From: Acidobacteriota bacterium
GTDB lineage: Bacteria; Planctomycetota; Phycisphaerae; WQYP01; JAJZKJ01
Length of the DNA stretch: 7,996 nucleotides
Direction of reading: 5' to 3'
NCBI GenBank assembly: GCA_021804195.1
Contig: JAJZKJ010000086.1
Span: 1 to 7,996 of the forward strand
This document shows, in pieces, positions 1 through 6,472 of the stretch. Every line of letters begins with the position of its first letter. The stretch's first letter is position 1. A model generated the notes under the pieces. It worked only from the letters and a program-made list of their open reading frames with translations, did no database searches and was not told the DNA's origin. The position numbers and the translations under genes were made by a program.

Positions 1-1224
1 CTTGTGCAGCATCTGGAAAAGCCGGGGCATGAGAAATCGTCCGTGATTGCCGGCTACCCCTGGTTCGAGGACTGGGGCCGTGATACGTTTATCAGCCTGG
101 CTGGTTTGACGCTGGTGACGCGGAACTATGCCGCGGCCCGCAGCATCCTGGTATCATTCGCCGATCATATCCGCGATGGGCTGGTTCCCAACCGTTTTCC
201 CGACGCCGCTGATGCGCCGGACTACAACACGGTGGATGCGTCGCTGTGGTTCATTCACGCGGCGTATCAATACTGGCGGTACTCCGACGACTTGGCGCTG
301 CTGCGCGACTATCTCTATGCGCCGCTTGGCCGGATCATTGAGTGCTATCGCCAAGGCACACTTTACGGCATTCGCATGGATGCCGATGGCCTGATTCGTG
401 CCGGCGTGCCGGGTGTGCAACTTACTTGGATGGACGCCAAGATCGGCGACCGGGTGGTTACGCCGCGTTATGGCAAGCCGGTGGAAGTCAACGCCCTGTG
501 GTACAACGCCCTGCATATCATGGCGCTGGTGGCTGGCGCCGCCGGCGACGGCGCTCGGGCGGCGGATTTTCTCGGCTTGGCGCGGCTTGCGGGCCGGAGT
601 TTCCTGGACAAGTTCTGGAACACCGCCGGCAACTGCCTTTTCGACGTAATCGGCGACGATGGAGCGCCCGACGCCTCTCTGCGGCCCAATCAGCTCCTGG
701 CGGTGAGTTTGCCTTTCTCTCCGCTGCCGCTGGATAAGACCCGCCAAACGCTGGCGGTGGTGCGGGATAAACTTCTTACTCCGCTGGGGTTGCGCACGCT
801 GGCGCCGAATTCACCGGATTACCAGGGTCGTTATGTGGGCGATCAAAACAGCCGCGACCGCGCCTACCACCAGGGAACCGTCTGGCCGTGGTTGTTCGGA
901 CCGTTCGTCACAGCTTTTGTAAGGGCTTATGGCGCAACTCCGGAAATACGCCGGCAGGCGTGGGAATTTATCCAGCCCCTGGAAGGTCATCTGCTCCAGG
1001 CGGGGTTAGGCTCCATCAGCGAAATTGCCGATGGCGATCCGCCGCATCAACCCCGTGGCTGCATTGCCCAGGCATGGTCCGTGGCGGAGGTGCTCCGCTG
1101 CTGTTGGGAGGACGTGCTCGGACGCGCGCCGGCCTGGCCGCACGAGCGTTTGCGAAATGGTGCGGCGGATATACAAGCAGCCGCGGCGGCGACGGCCGCC
1201 GCGGAAACGGCCGCCGGGGCCTGA
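1..1224 (+). CDS. Glycogen debranching enzyme (amylo-alpha-1,6-glucosidase, GH133-type), C-terminal part, 5' end outside window
   Basis: The visible 407 codons are the catalytic (alpha/alpha)6 GDE_C-type domain, which removes alpha-1,6-linked glucose branches from glycogen in the cytoplasm. Family hallmarks seen are GYPWFEDWGRDTFISL at about codons 18-33, the NTVDASLWF block around codon 77, the YHQGTVWPWLFGPF block around nt 864-905, and GSISEIADGDPPHQPRGC followed by AQAWSVAE near nt 1012-1089. By family analogy the Asp of GRDT (nt 82-84) and the Glu of SEIADG (nt 1021-1023) are the likely catalytic acids; that assignment is not proven here. The frame is open from base 1, so the GTG at nt 4 is not the real start; an N-terminal beta-rich domain would lie upstream. 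The last 20 or so residues form an Ala-rich tail. The stop lies 27 bases before the phosphohexomutase start, suggesting one operon for glycogen use. Confidence 0.93.
   Translation, partial: LVQHLEKPGHEKSSVIAGYPWFEDWGRDTFISLAGLTLVTRNYAAARSILVSFADHIRDGLVPNRFPDAADAPDYNTVDASLWFIHAAYQYWRYSDDLALLRDYLYAPLGRIIECYRQGTLYGIRMDADGLIRAGVPGVQLTWMDAKIGDRVVTPRYGKPVEVNALWYNALHIMALVAGAAGDGARAADFLGLARLAGRSFLDKFWNTAGNCLFDVIGDDGAPDASLRPNQLLAVSLPFSPLPLDKTRQTLAVVRDKLLTPLGLRTLAPNSPDYQGRYVGDQNSRDRAYHQGTVWPWLFGPFVTAFVRAYGATPEIRRQAWEFIQPLEGHLLQAGLGSISEIADGDPPHQPRGCIAQAWSVAEVLRCCWEDVLGRAPAWPHERLRNGAADIQAAAAATAAAETAAGA
1181..1204 (+). repeat. Strong GC hairpin at the end of the debranching enzyme gene
   Basis: CCGCGGCGG (1181-1189) and CCGCCGCGG (1196-1204) form a perfect 9-bp GC stem with a 6-base loop, CGACGG. 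It lies within codons for the Ala-rich tail, 17 bases before the stop codon. No T-run follows, so it is not a classical terminator. It may be only a by-product of Ala codons (GCG/GCC), or it may shape mRNA stability between the two operon genes. Confidence 0.4.
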
Positions 1225-1241
1225 ACCGTGGCATGGATTGC

Positions 1242-1247
1242 AAGGAA
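1242..1247 (+). promoter_or_regulatory. Ribosome binding site deciding the phosphohexomutase start
   Basis: AAGGAA ends 4 bases before the ATG at 1252. The upstream GTG candidate at 1228 has no such purine block in front of it (only GC-rich coding sequence of the previous gene), so the site favours the shorter protein. Confidence 0.5.
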
Positions 1248-1251
1248 ACAG

Positions 1252-2628
1252 ATGATCGAAGAGGTATTCAAAGCCTACGACATTCGCGGCACGTATCCCG
1301 ATCAACTCAACGAAGAGCTGGCGTGGAAAATCGGCCACGCCTCGGCCCAGTTTCTGCGAATGAATCTCAGCGGTCTGAATAAGGCCGACCGGCGCAAGAA
1401 CATGCTCGTGGTCGGTCGCGACATGCGTCCCAGCAGCCCGGCTCTGTGCCAATCGTTGATCGAGGGTATTCGCTCCACCGGCACGGGTTGCATTGATATC
1501 GGCTTGATTGATACACCGCTGATCTATTTTGCCATCAATCACCTCGGTTGCTGTGGAGGTATTCAAACCACGGCATCGCACAATCCCGCCCACTACAACG
1601 GATTCAAAATAAGCGGTCTGGCCGCCCGGCCCATCGGCCAAACCACGGGCCTGCTGGAAATCAGACATATATGCTCGAATCTGCGCCGCAACCCCCCGGC
1701 CCAGATCGGCCAGCTCGAACGAATGGATCTGCTGGCCCCGTACCGGGCGCACGTGCTCAAATTCTTCAAGCCGGCCCGACCCCTGAAGGTTGTGGTGGAC
1801 GCCGGAAACGGCATGGCGGGAAAATTCATTCCGGAAATCTTTATGGACCGGCCCCCGCTCACCATCATTCCGCTGAACTTCCAGATCACCGGCTCCTTCC
1901 AGCACGACCCAAATCCGCTGGTGGATGCCAATCTGCGGCAGTTGCAGGAAGCGGTTCTTTCCAACGCCGCCGATCTGGGCGTGTGTTTTGACGGCGACGC
2001 CGATCGCTGCATTTTCGTCGACGAACAAGCCCGCGTGATTCGTTGCGACATCATCACGGCGCTGCTGGCTCGCGATTTTCTACGCCGCAATCCGCACAGC
2101 GTCATCGTTTACGACTTGCGCTCCAGCCGCGTGGTCCGGGAGGAAATCGAGAACGCCGGAGGCGTACCGCGCCGCGAACGCGTCGGCCACGCCTTCATGA
2201 AAAAGGCCCTCGCCGACAGCAAGGGTGTTTTCGGGGGGGAACTTTCCGGTCACTTTTATTTCCGCGATAACTTTAACTGCGACAGTGGCGCCATCGCCTT
2301 CGCCTGTGTCGTATCCGTGCTTTCCAATTACGATGTCCCGGTCAGCCAGGCGCTCAAACCGCTCTTGCGCTGGCATAGCGGCGGCGAAATCAATTTTGAA
2401 GTGGCCGACAAGGATGGCGCCGTCGCCCGGCTGGCCGAGCGCTACAAGGATGCCGCCATCGATTACCTCGACGGCATCACCGTCGAATATGACACCTGGT
2501 GGTTTAACGTCCGCAAGAGCAATACCGAGCCTCTGCTGCGGCTGAATCTCGAAGCGAACACCGCCGAGATGCTCAAGAAAAAACTCGAGGAGGTCGGCCG
2601 GCAGATCGGAACGCCGGTTTCGCACTGA
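1252..2628 (+). CDS. manB: Phosphomannomutase/phosphoglucomutase (alpha-D-phosphohexomutase family)
   Basis: This cytoplasmic enzyme interconverts hexose 1-phosphates and 6-phosphates (mannose or glucose) through a phosphoserine. All four active-site loops are present, numbered from the ATG at 1252: the phosphoserine loop TTASHNP with Ser109, the metal loop DGDADRC with Asp247, Asp249 and Asp251, the sugar-specificity loop GGELSGH (328-334), and the phosphate-binding loop RKSNTEP (421-427). Length is 458 residues, normal for the family (about 450-460). A GTG at 1228 would add eight residues (MAWIARKQ), but the ATG at 1252 is preferred: it has AAGGAA at 1242-1247 just upstream, and MIEEVFKAYDIRGTYP is the usual family N-terminus. 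It follows the debranching enzyme by 27 bases, which fits channelling glucose-1-phosphate from glycogen to glucose-6-phosphate. The GGELSGH loop does not decide between mannose and glucose preference, so the symbol (COG1109-style) is nominal. Confidence 0.93.
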   Translation: MIEEVFKAYDIRGTYPDQLNEELAWKIGHASAQFLRMNLSGLNKADRRKNMLVVGRDMRPSSPALCQSLIEGIRSTGTGCIDIGLIDTPLIYFAINHLGCCGGIQTTASHNPAHYNGFKISGLAARPIGQTTGLLEIRHICSNLRRNPPAQIGQLERMDLLAPYRAHVLKFFKPARPLKVVVDAGNGMAGKFIPEIFMDRPPLTIIPLNFQITGSFQHDPNPLVDANLRQLQEAVLSNAADLGVCFDGDADRCIFVDEQARVIRCDIITALLARDFLRRNPHSVIVYDLRSSRVVREEIENAGGVPRRERVGHAFMKKALADSKGVFGGELSGHFYFRDNFNCDSGAIAFACVVSVLSNYDVPVSQALKPLLRWHSGGEINFEVADKDGAVARLAERYKDAAIDYLDGITVEYDTWWFNVRKSNTEPLLRLNLEANTAEMLKKKLEEVGRQIGTPVSH

Positions 2629-2642
2629 CCGGGCGCTCATCG

Positions 2643-2661
2643 GATGATAGCCATCATTTTT
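2643..2661 (+). terminator. Weak intrinsic terminator after the phosphohexomutase gene
   Basis: ATGAT (2644-2648) and ATCAT (2653-2657) form a 5-bp stem with loop AGCC, followed by five T (2657-2661) on the plus strand. It sits 15 bases past the stop of the plus-strand operon and overlaps the last codon of the converging lipoprotein gene. The stem is short and AT-rich, so termination may be partial. A second small hairpin, CGTCG/CGACG at 2663-2675, follows directly inside the neighbour's 3' end. Confidence 0.35.
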
Positions 2662-3316
2662 ACGTCGCCCCGACGGCGGGCCGCAAATCACCGGCGAGTC
2701 GTACGGAATCATCTTCCAGCTTAACCAGGTCGTGCTTGAATGCCGCCGCGTGGGACTTCGCTTTACCCAGAAGTTTCGCGGCGCCCTTAAGACCGCCGGC
2801 GCTGAGGTCCGAGGCGAGGTATTTTTTCATGTTGTACAAATACGCAATCAGTTTGCCGCCCGCAGTTTCGGTGGTTTTAGCCCTCTTTGAAAATCGTGAG
2901 AAATCGCTTTGCGCCGCATGATAATTGCCCTTGGCGGCAGCCGCGATACCTGGATTGCTAATGCCCTGAACCTGTTTTTCCCAGGCGGCCATATAGTTCG
3001 CTTGCGCACCGGTCACTTTTGATATGGCCTCAGTGAGATGAGAACAACCGGTTTTGAGTGAACGGAGTTCTCCGCTGAATCGGTCAAACCCCGATCCGAG
3101 TTTTCCCGAAGGCTTATGAATCAGAGCCGCCAGTGAAGCCATGGTATGATCCACACGTCCCGCCACCTTTTGCGAAGATTTTTGAACGCTTGTCGAATGA
3201 TCGCTGATATTCGCGGCGGTCCGGTAGGGCATCTGGGAACACCCATTGAGGGTCGGGAAAATCAGCAACGTCACCAATGGAACCGAACATCGGATAAGCA
3301 TCTTGCAAATTTTCAT
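2660..3316 (-). CDS. DUF2959-like lipoprotein of unknown function
   Basis: This is a 218-residue exported lipoprotein. The N-terminus MKICKMLIRC is followed by a hydrophobic stretch and the lipobox LNGC, giving lipid-modified Cys26; the next residue is Ser, not Asp, which in Gram-negatives usually means outer-membrane sorting. The mature part is helical and rich in Lys, Ala and Ser. The segment with YMAAWEKQVQGISNPGI, then FSRFSKRAK and IAYLYNMKKYLASDL, follows the DUF2959 family pattern (DEW-x-EL, then R-x-M, then FLKHNLNA). I judge this from memory of the family, so it could be a distant relative only. The start at 3316 is chosen over one 12 codons upstream because AGGAGA sits 7 bases before it and the signal peptide begins there. 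It lies 159 bases downstream of the BMP gene on the same strand and appears to have its own promoter. No function is assigned. Confidence 0.75.
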   Translation of the reverse strand: MKICKMLIRCSVPLVTLLIFPTLNGCSQMPYRTAANISDHSTSVQKSSQKVAGRVDHTMASLAALIHKPSGKLGSGFDRFSGELRSLKTGCSHLTEAISKVTGAQANYMAAWEKQVQGISNPGIAAAAKGNYHAAQSDFSRFSKRAKTTETAGGKLIAYLYNMKKYLASDLSAGGLKGAAKLLGKAKSHAAAFKHDLVKLEDDSVRLAGDLRPAVGAT

Positions 3317-3323
3317 AAATGTA

Positions 3324-3329
3324 TCTCCT
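3324..3329 (-). promoter_or_regulatory. Ribosome binding site of the lipoprotein gene
   Basis: On the minus strand AGGAGA lies 7 bases before the ATG at 3316-3314, directly after a run of eight T. This is near-ideal and settles the start of the lipoprotein on MKICK rather than on the longer MCAGVFF version. Confidence 0.75.
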
Positions 3330-3358
3330 AAAAAAAACACTCCGGCGCACAATCGTTA

Positions 3359-3364
3359 TTTATA
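3359..3364 (-). promoter_or_regulatory. Possible -10 element for the lipoprotein gene
   Basis: TATAAA on the minus strand, within GTAGTATAAATAACG, lies about 43 bases before the start codon in an otherwise GC-rich spacer. The region 17 bases further upstream reads CTTCAT, a poor -35, so the promoter call is tentative. Confidence 0.3.
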
Positions 3365-3404
3365 CTACGCCTTCGATAGCCATGAAGTTTGCTCCCCGCT
3401 CATA

Positions 3405-3448
3405 CCCGTGCACGGGCCAAAAGTATCCACCGCACGCCCCTGCGGGGC
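3405..3448 (-). terminator. Palindrome and small hairpin downstream of the BMP gene
   Basis: In the 159-base spacer, the minus strand first carries GCCCC-GCA-GGGGC (3448-3436), a 5-bp GC stem with a 3-base loop, 27 bases after the BMP stop. It then carries the perfect 12-base palindrome CCCGTGCACGGG (3416-3405). Neither is followed directly by a T-run, though ACTTTTGG lies between them. They could attenuate read-through from BMP into the lipoprotein gene, or the palindrome could bind a dimeric regulator. Both are guesses. Confidence 0.25.
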
Positions 3449-3475
3449 CGTCCTCGAAAAATACCGCTTTTGTTC

Positions 3476-4504
3476 CTATTCGGCCGGGATGAGTATCTTC
3501 CCCGCCAGAAGTTCCCGGCCCGCTTTCGCCACCGCGACCCGCATGGCCTTCGTAATGACGGTTCCCTTGAGCTTTGGGTTCAAGACCAGCACGCATACAT
3601 GATTCCGCATATTTTCCCGGATCACGCCCGGCTGGAACCGGTGCTGCTCCACTTCCCGGGCAACTTGTAAAAACGCCTTGTCCAAACGGATCACCACGCT
3701 GGCCGGCGTATATTGGCCGCAGGTGGAGTTATTGTTCTGATTGCGATTGGAGCCGAATACATAAACCGGATGGCCGTGCGGTCCCAGGTTTTTATCCGCC
3801 GCTTTCACCGCCTCGAATACGCCGCGGTCGGCCGCATCCACATTCTGGTAAATCACGTCGATTCCCTGCTGAATGAACGCCTCGGCCTGGCTTTTGGATA
3901 GCGCCGGCTGATCCCAGCTTGTGTACGCCTGGGCGACCGTAATATGTGGATTCACGCTGCGGGCGCCGGCCACAAATCCCCGATACCCGGCGACTACCGG
4001 AGGAATCGCTTCCCCGCCGATAAAACCAAGCTTTCCGGTTTTGCTGAGCATGGCCGCCAGAACGCCCAGTTGGTATGACGGTTCGGAAATATTGAAATCC
4101 AGCGTCGCAATATTGGGTTCCGCTTTGCCGACGCCGCTGACGGCGAAATGAGTTCCTTCACCCTGGGCGGCCGCTTCCGTGGCCGGGATAAGAAACTCAT
4201 AGCCGTGTCCGATCACCAGGCTGTAATGCTCCATGGCGTAATCGCGCATGACATTGACCGCGCGAACGGGCGAAACTCGCTCCACAACGGAAACATGCGC
4301 ATGAAGTTCTTTCCCCACCTTGATGATGGCATCTCGTCCCTGCTGGTTCCATCCGCCGTCGGTGATGGAGCCGGAACAAATCAGCGCGATTTTCATTTCG
4401 GCCCGGGCCATGGGAACCCCGCCCGCTATGGCGGACAGGCCGAAAAGAAAAAGGAACAGCGCCGCGCTTCCGTATGACGTTGCCGGAGACCGAACGTATT
4501 TCAT
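3476..4504 (-). CDS. BMP/PnrA-family substrate-binding protein (secreted, ABC-transporter type)
   Basis: This 342-residue protein of the basic membrane protein (Bmp/PnrA/Med) family is a periplasmic binding protein type I fold. Known members bind nucleosides or purines for ABC uptake. A signal peptide is clear: positive start, hydrophobic AALFLFLFGLSAIAG, and a likely signal peptidase I cut after ARA35; no lipobox Cys is present, unlike many family members. Family motifs are SGSITDGGWNQQG (44-56), GHGYEF (99-104), GFIGGEAIPPVVAGYRGF starting at 160, and QQGIDVIYQNVDAADRG further on. AGGAG lies 9 bases before the ATG at 4504. No permease or ATPase gene is next to it, so its transporter is elsewhere or it acts as a sensor. 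It is divergent from the LOG gene across 123 bases. Family assignment is strong; ligand is unknown. Confidence 0.88.
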   Translation of the reverse strand: MKYVRSPATSYGSAALFLFLFGLSAIAGGVPMARAEMKIALICSGSITDGGWNQQGRDAIIKVGKELHAHVSVVERVSPVRAVNVMRDYAMEHYSLVIGHGYEFLIPATEAAAQGEGTHFAVSGVGKAEPNIATLDFNISEPSYQLGVLAAMLSKTGKLGFIGGEAIPPVVAGYRGFVAGARSVNPHITVAQAYTSWDQPALSKSQAEAFIQQGIDVIYQNVDAADRGVFEAVKAADKNLGPHGHPVYVFGSNRNQNNNSTCGQYTPASVVIRLDKAFLQVAREVEQHRFQPGVIRENMRNHVCVLVLNPKLKGTVITKAMRVAVAKAGRELLAGKILIPAE

Positions 4505-4569
4505 CTTGCCGCACTCCTGTCATTGATTGCCAGTAGCGATGCCCGGCCCCATACCTTTTAGACGGCGGC

Positions 4570-4598
4570 TGGCCAGGCATATCGCTTCGCATGATAAT
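4570..4598 (+). promoter_or_regulatory. Candidate sigma70-type promoter for the LOG gene
   Basis: TGGCCA (4570-4575, 4 of 6 to TTGACA) and GATAAT (4593-4598, 5 of 6 to TATAAT) are 17 bases apart on the plus strand. Transcription would begin near 4605, leaving a short leader before GGAGG at 4616-4620 and the ATG at 4628. The same 123-base spacer must also hold the promoter of the BMP gene on the minus strand, for which I see no convincing pair. Confidence 0.45.
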
Positions 4599-4627
4599 AG
4601 GCGGGCGGCATTGACGGAGGCGCGGCC

Positions 4628-5533
4628 ATGCTTTACGAACACGAAGAGATGATTCCGGGCGATCCGAGCGCGCGCGACACGTGGCGGATTTTCCGCATCA
4701 TGGCGGAGTTCGTCGAAGGATTCGATTCGCTCGCCCACCTGGGAGCGGCGGTGACTATTTTCGGTTCGGCCCGCACTCCGCGCAGCGATCCCTACTATCA
4801 CAAGGCGCGTATGCTCGGAGCCATGCTCGCCCGCCGGAATTTTGCCATTATCACCGGAGGCGGGCCGGGCATCATGGAGGCCGCCAATTCCGGCGCCAAG
4901 GATGCCGGCGGCGTATCCGTCGGGCTGAACATCAGTCTGCCCAACGAGCAGAACGCCAACCCCTATCAAACCATCAGCTTGAACCACCACTACTTTTTCG
5001 TGCGAAAAACCATGTTCGTCAAATACAGCCATGCCATCGTGTGTTTTCCGGGTGGCTATGGCACCTTGGATGAATGTTTCGAAGCGCTTACGCTGATCCA
5101 AACCATGAAGATCGATCCGCGCCCGCTGGTGCTTATCGGCCGCGACTATTGGGGCGGGTTGGCCGCCTGGCTGAAAACTACCCTGGCCGAACGTTACCAA
5201 ACGATTCATCCAACGGATCTGAACATTTTCCGCATCACCGACGATCCCGCCGAAGCCTGTGAAATCATTGTCGGGGCGGAACGGAGCCGCTGCGAGTATC
5301 CTCCGTCGCGCGGATTTTCAGGTTTTAACCATGCCCGGCAAATATCGCCGGAAGGCACGCGCTTCGGCGTGCCGCCGCGGGTCAATCCTGAAAAGATCGA
5401 CCAGCCCGTTCTTCCCGTGGAAGACAAGGGAGATACCGTTCGTCCGCCGCCGGTTTCACCATACGCCAGGCCGCAGTTTCAGAAGCATTTTGAAACGCCC
5501 AGGGGCGCGCCGCGCCGCGGGAAAAAAAGATAA
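4628..5533 (+). CDS. LOG-family (TIGR00730-type) nucleoside 5'-monophosphate phosphoribohydrolase
   Basis: This cytoplasmic Rossmann-fold protein belongs to the LOG family, long mislabelled lysine decarboxylase. Tested members cleave nucleoside 5'-monophosphates, such as AMP or cytokinin ribotides, into free base and ribose 5-phosphate. The signature motifs are GGGPGIMEAAN (77-87) and PGGYGTLDE (141-149), with Arg126-Lys127 between them; the Glu of the second motif is the expected catalytic residue. The N-terminal DTWRIFRIMAEFVEGF segment (18-33) marks the longer bacterial form. The start is supported by GGAGG 7 bases upstream. At 301 residues it is longer than minimal LOG proteins (about 180-230): residues from about 218 form a Pro- and Arg-rich, probably disordered tail ending in RRGKKR. 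It is divergent from a BMP nucleoside-type binding protein. Whether it makes a cytokinin-like product or only salvages bases cannot be told. Confidence 0.88.
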   Translation: MLYEHEEMIPGDPSARDTWRIFRIMAEFVEGFDSLAHLGAAVTIFGSARTPRSDPYYHKARMLGAMLARRNFAIITGGGPGIMEAANSGAKDAGGVSVGLNISLPNEQNANPYQTISLNHHYFFVRKTMFVKYSHAIVCFPGGYGTLDECFEALTLIQTMKIDPRPLVLIGRDYWGGLAAWLKTTLAERYQTIHPTDLNIFRITDDPAEACEIIVGAERSRCEYPPSRGFSGFNHARQISPEGTRFGVPPRVNPEKIDQPVLPVEDKGDTVRPPPVSPYARPQFQKHFETPRGAPRRGKKR

Positions 5534-5544
5534 GGACCTCGGCT

Positions 5545-5598
5545 GCGGCGCCGCGCCATTATAATGGGACGAGAATATATCCACCGCGGAGATTCTCG
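5545..5598. repeat. Cluster of three palindromes in the LOG/trpC convergent spacer
   Basis: Back to back lie GCGGCGCCGC (5545-5554, perfect), CCATTATAATGG (5556-5567, perfect 12 bases), and an inverted repeat CGAGAAT (5570-5576) / ATTCTCG (5592-5598) whose 15-base loop can pair further through TCC/GGA. Both neighbouring genes end here, so the sequence is free of coding constraint. No T-run follows any of them on either strand. They may be mRNA 3'-end stabilising structures or protein-binding sites. Confidence 0.5.
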
Positions 5599-5613
5599 GC
5601 TGACAGAGCACTA

Positions 5614-5641
5614 GGCTCCGCCCGCCGAAGCCGGTCTTTTT
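5614..5641 (+). terminator. Intrinsic terminator for the LOG gene
   Basis: GGCT (5614-5617) pairs with AGCC (5629-5632); a C/A mismatch and two more pairs (CG/CG) close a 5-base loop, CCCGC. It is followed within four bases by TTTTT (5637-5641). It lies 80 bases past the LOG stop. On the minus strand there is no T-run, so it would not serve trpC. Confidence 0.5.
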
Positions 5642-5653
5642 GATTTCCCCGCG

Positions 5654-6469
5654 TCAAGCCGGGTGGGGAAGACCCTTGAGGTTGGCCAGCGTGCCACGGA
5701 CGTCGCCGCTGCGCATCAAGGTTTCCCCGATCAACACCGACTGAACGCCCGCCGCCGCCAGACGCCGTACATCCATCTGGTTCTTGATGCCGCTTTCCGC
5801 CACCAGGATGGACTTGTCCGGCACGAATTCCGCCATTCGAAGACTGGTTCCCAGGTCGACGTGAAAAGTGGTCAAGTCGCGATTGTTGATGCCCAGCAGG
5901 CTGTAGCTGCGCATCGGAAATCCCAACAGGGAACGCACCCGCAGCAGGCTGTCCAGATCATGCACTTCAATCAGGGCGGTCAGACGCAACTGGGCCGAGA
6001 GAATCAACAGGTCCATCAGAATCGAATCCGTGAGTATCTCGGCGATAAGCAAAATGGCGTCGGCCCCGGCCGCCCGCGACTCCCACACCTGGTACGGATC
6101 AATGATGAAATCTTTTCGCAGCACGGGCAACGGCACGGCCGCGTGCACCTGCTCCAGGAACTCCAGACGCCCCTGAAAATAAGACTGATCGGTAAGCACC
6201 GAGATCGCGTCGGCGCCCGCGGCATGGTAACTTTCGGCGATGGCGACGGGATCAAAATCGGATGTTATCACTCCGGCCGAAGGTGAAGCCTTTTTCACTT
6301 CCGCGATCACATTGACCAGTCCGGCCGGTTGGCGGGTAATGGCGGCGAAAAAGTTTCTTACAGCCGGAGCGCGGCGCGCTCTCTCGGCAAGCTCTTCCAT
6401 GCCGATTTGCCGGCGCGCCGCCGCGATTTCATCCTTTTTCGTTTCAACGATTTGCCGGAGAATATTCAG
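5654..6469 (-). CDS. trpC: Indole-3-glycerol phosphate synthase, probably starting at CTG
   Basis: This cytoplasmic (beta/alpha)8-barrel enzyme converts CdRP to indole-3-glycerol phosphate in tryptophan synthesis. Catalytic residues match the family, numbered from the CTG: Glu57 and Lys59 in IAEVKKASPS, Lys119 in LRKDF, Glu168 in ALIEVHD, Asn195 in GINNRDL, Glu225-Ser226 in AESG; phosphate binding by IGETLMR (247-253). The first in-frame ATG (6400) would give 248 residues and drop the conserved N-terminal helix. Upstream, 23 more codons read as a typical TrpC start, NILRQIVETKKDEIAAARRQ, and run to a CTG at 6469-6467 with AAGGAA 7 bases before it. No ATG, GTG or TTG lies in frame between ATG 6400 and the stop further upstream, 6538-6536. 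The resulting 271 residues suit the family. If CTG is not used, the minimal CDS is 5654-6400. No other trp gene is in view. Confidence 0.93.
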   Translation of the reverse strand: MNILRQIVETKKDEIAAARRQIGMEELAERARRAPAVRNFFAAITRQPAGLVNVIAEVKKASPSAGVITSDFDPVAIAESYHAAGADAISVLTDQSYFQGRLEFLEQVHAAVPLPVLRKDFIIDPYQVWESRAAGADAILLIAEILTDSILMDLLILSAQLRLTALIEVHDLDSLLRVRSLLGFPMRSYSLLGINNRDLTTFHVDLGTSLRMAEFVPDKSILVAESGIKNQMDVRRLAAAGVQSVLIGETLMRSGDVRGTLANLKGLPHPA

Positions 6470-6472
6470 CGG

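Noticed and set aside
1006..2028. A 340-codon open frame on the minus strand
   Set aside because: It is antisense to the debranching enzyme and the phosphohexomutase, whose catalytic motifs are intact. The translation shows no family features.
2080..2712. A 210-codon open frame on the minus strand
   Set aside because: It is antisense to the C-terminal half of the phosphohexomutase and has no recognisable protein features.
3317..3475. A riboswitch or small RNA gene in the BMP/lipoprotein spacer
   Set aside because: Only short hairpins are present. I could not recognise a conserved riboswitch core such as the purine aptamer.
4520..5209. A 229-codon open frame on the minus strand
   Set aside because: It is antisense to the LOG gene, whose signature motifs and RBS are clear. 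Long antisense frames are expected at this GC content.
5663..6286. A 207-codon open frame on the plus strand
   Set aside because: It is antisense to trpC, which has all catalytic residues. The translation is rich in Gln, His and Arg as expected for a mirror frame.
6329..6472. A longer CPBP N-terminus starting at the ATG at 6329
   Set aside because: The extra 48 residues are antisense to trpC, polar and Arg-rich, and precede an obvious hydrophobic N-terminus at 6473.
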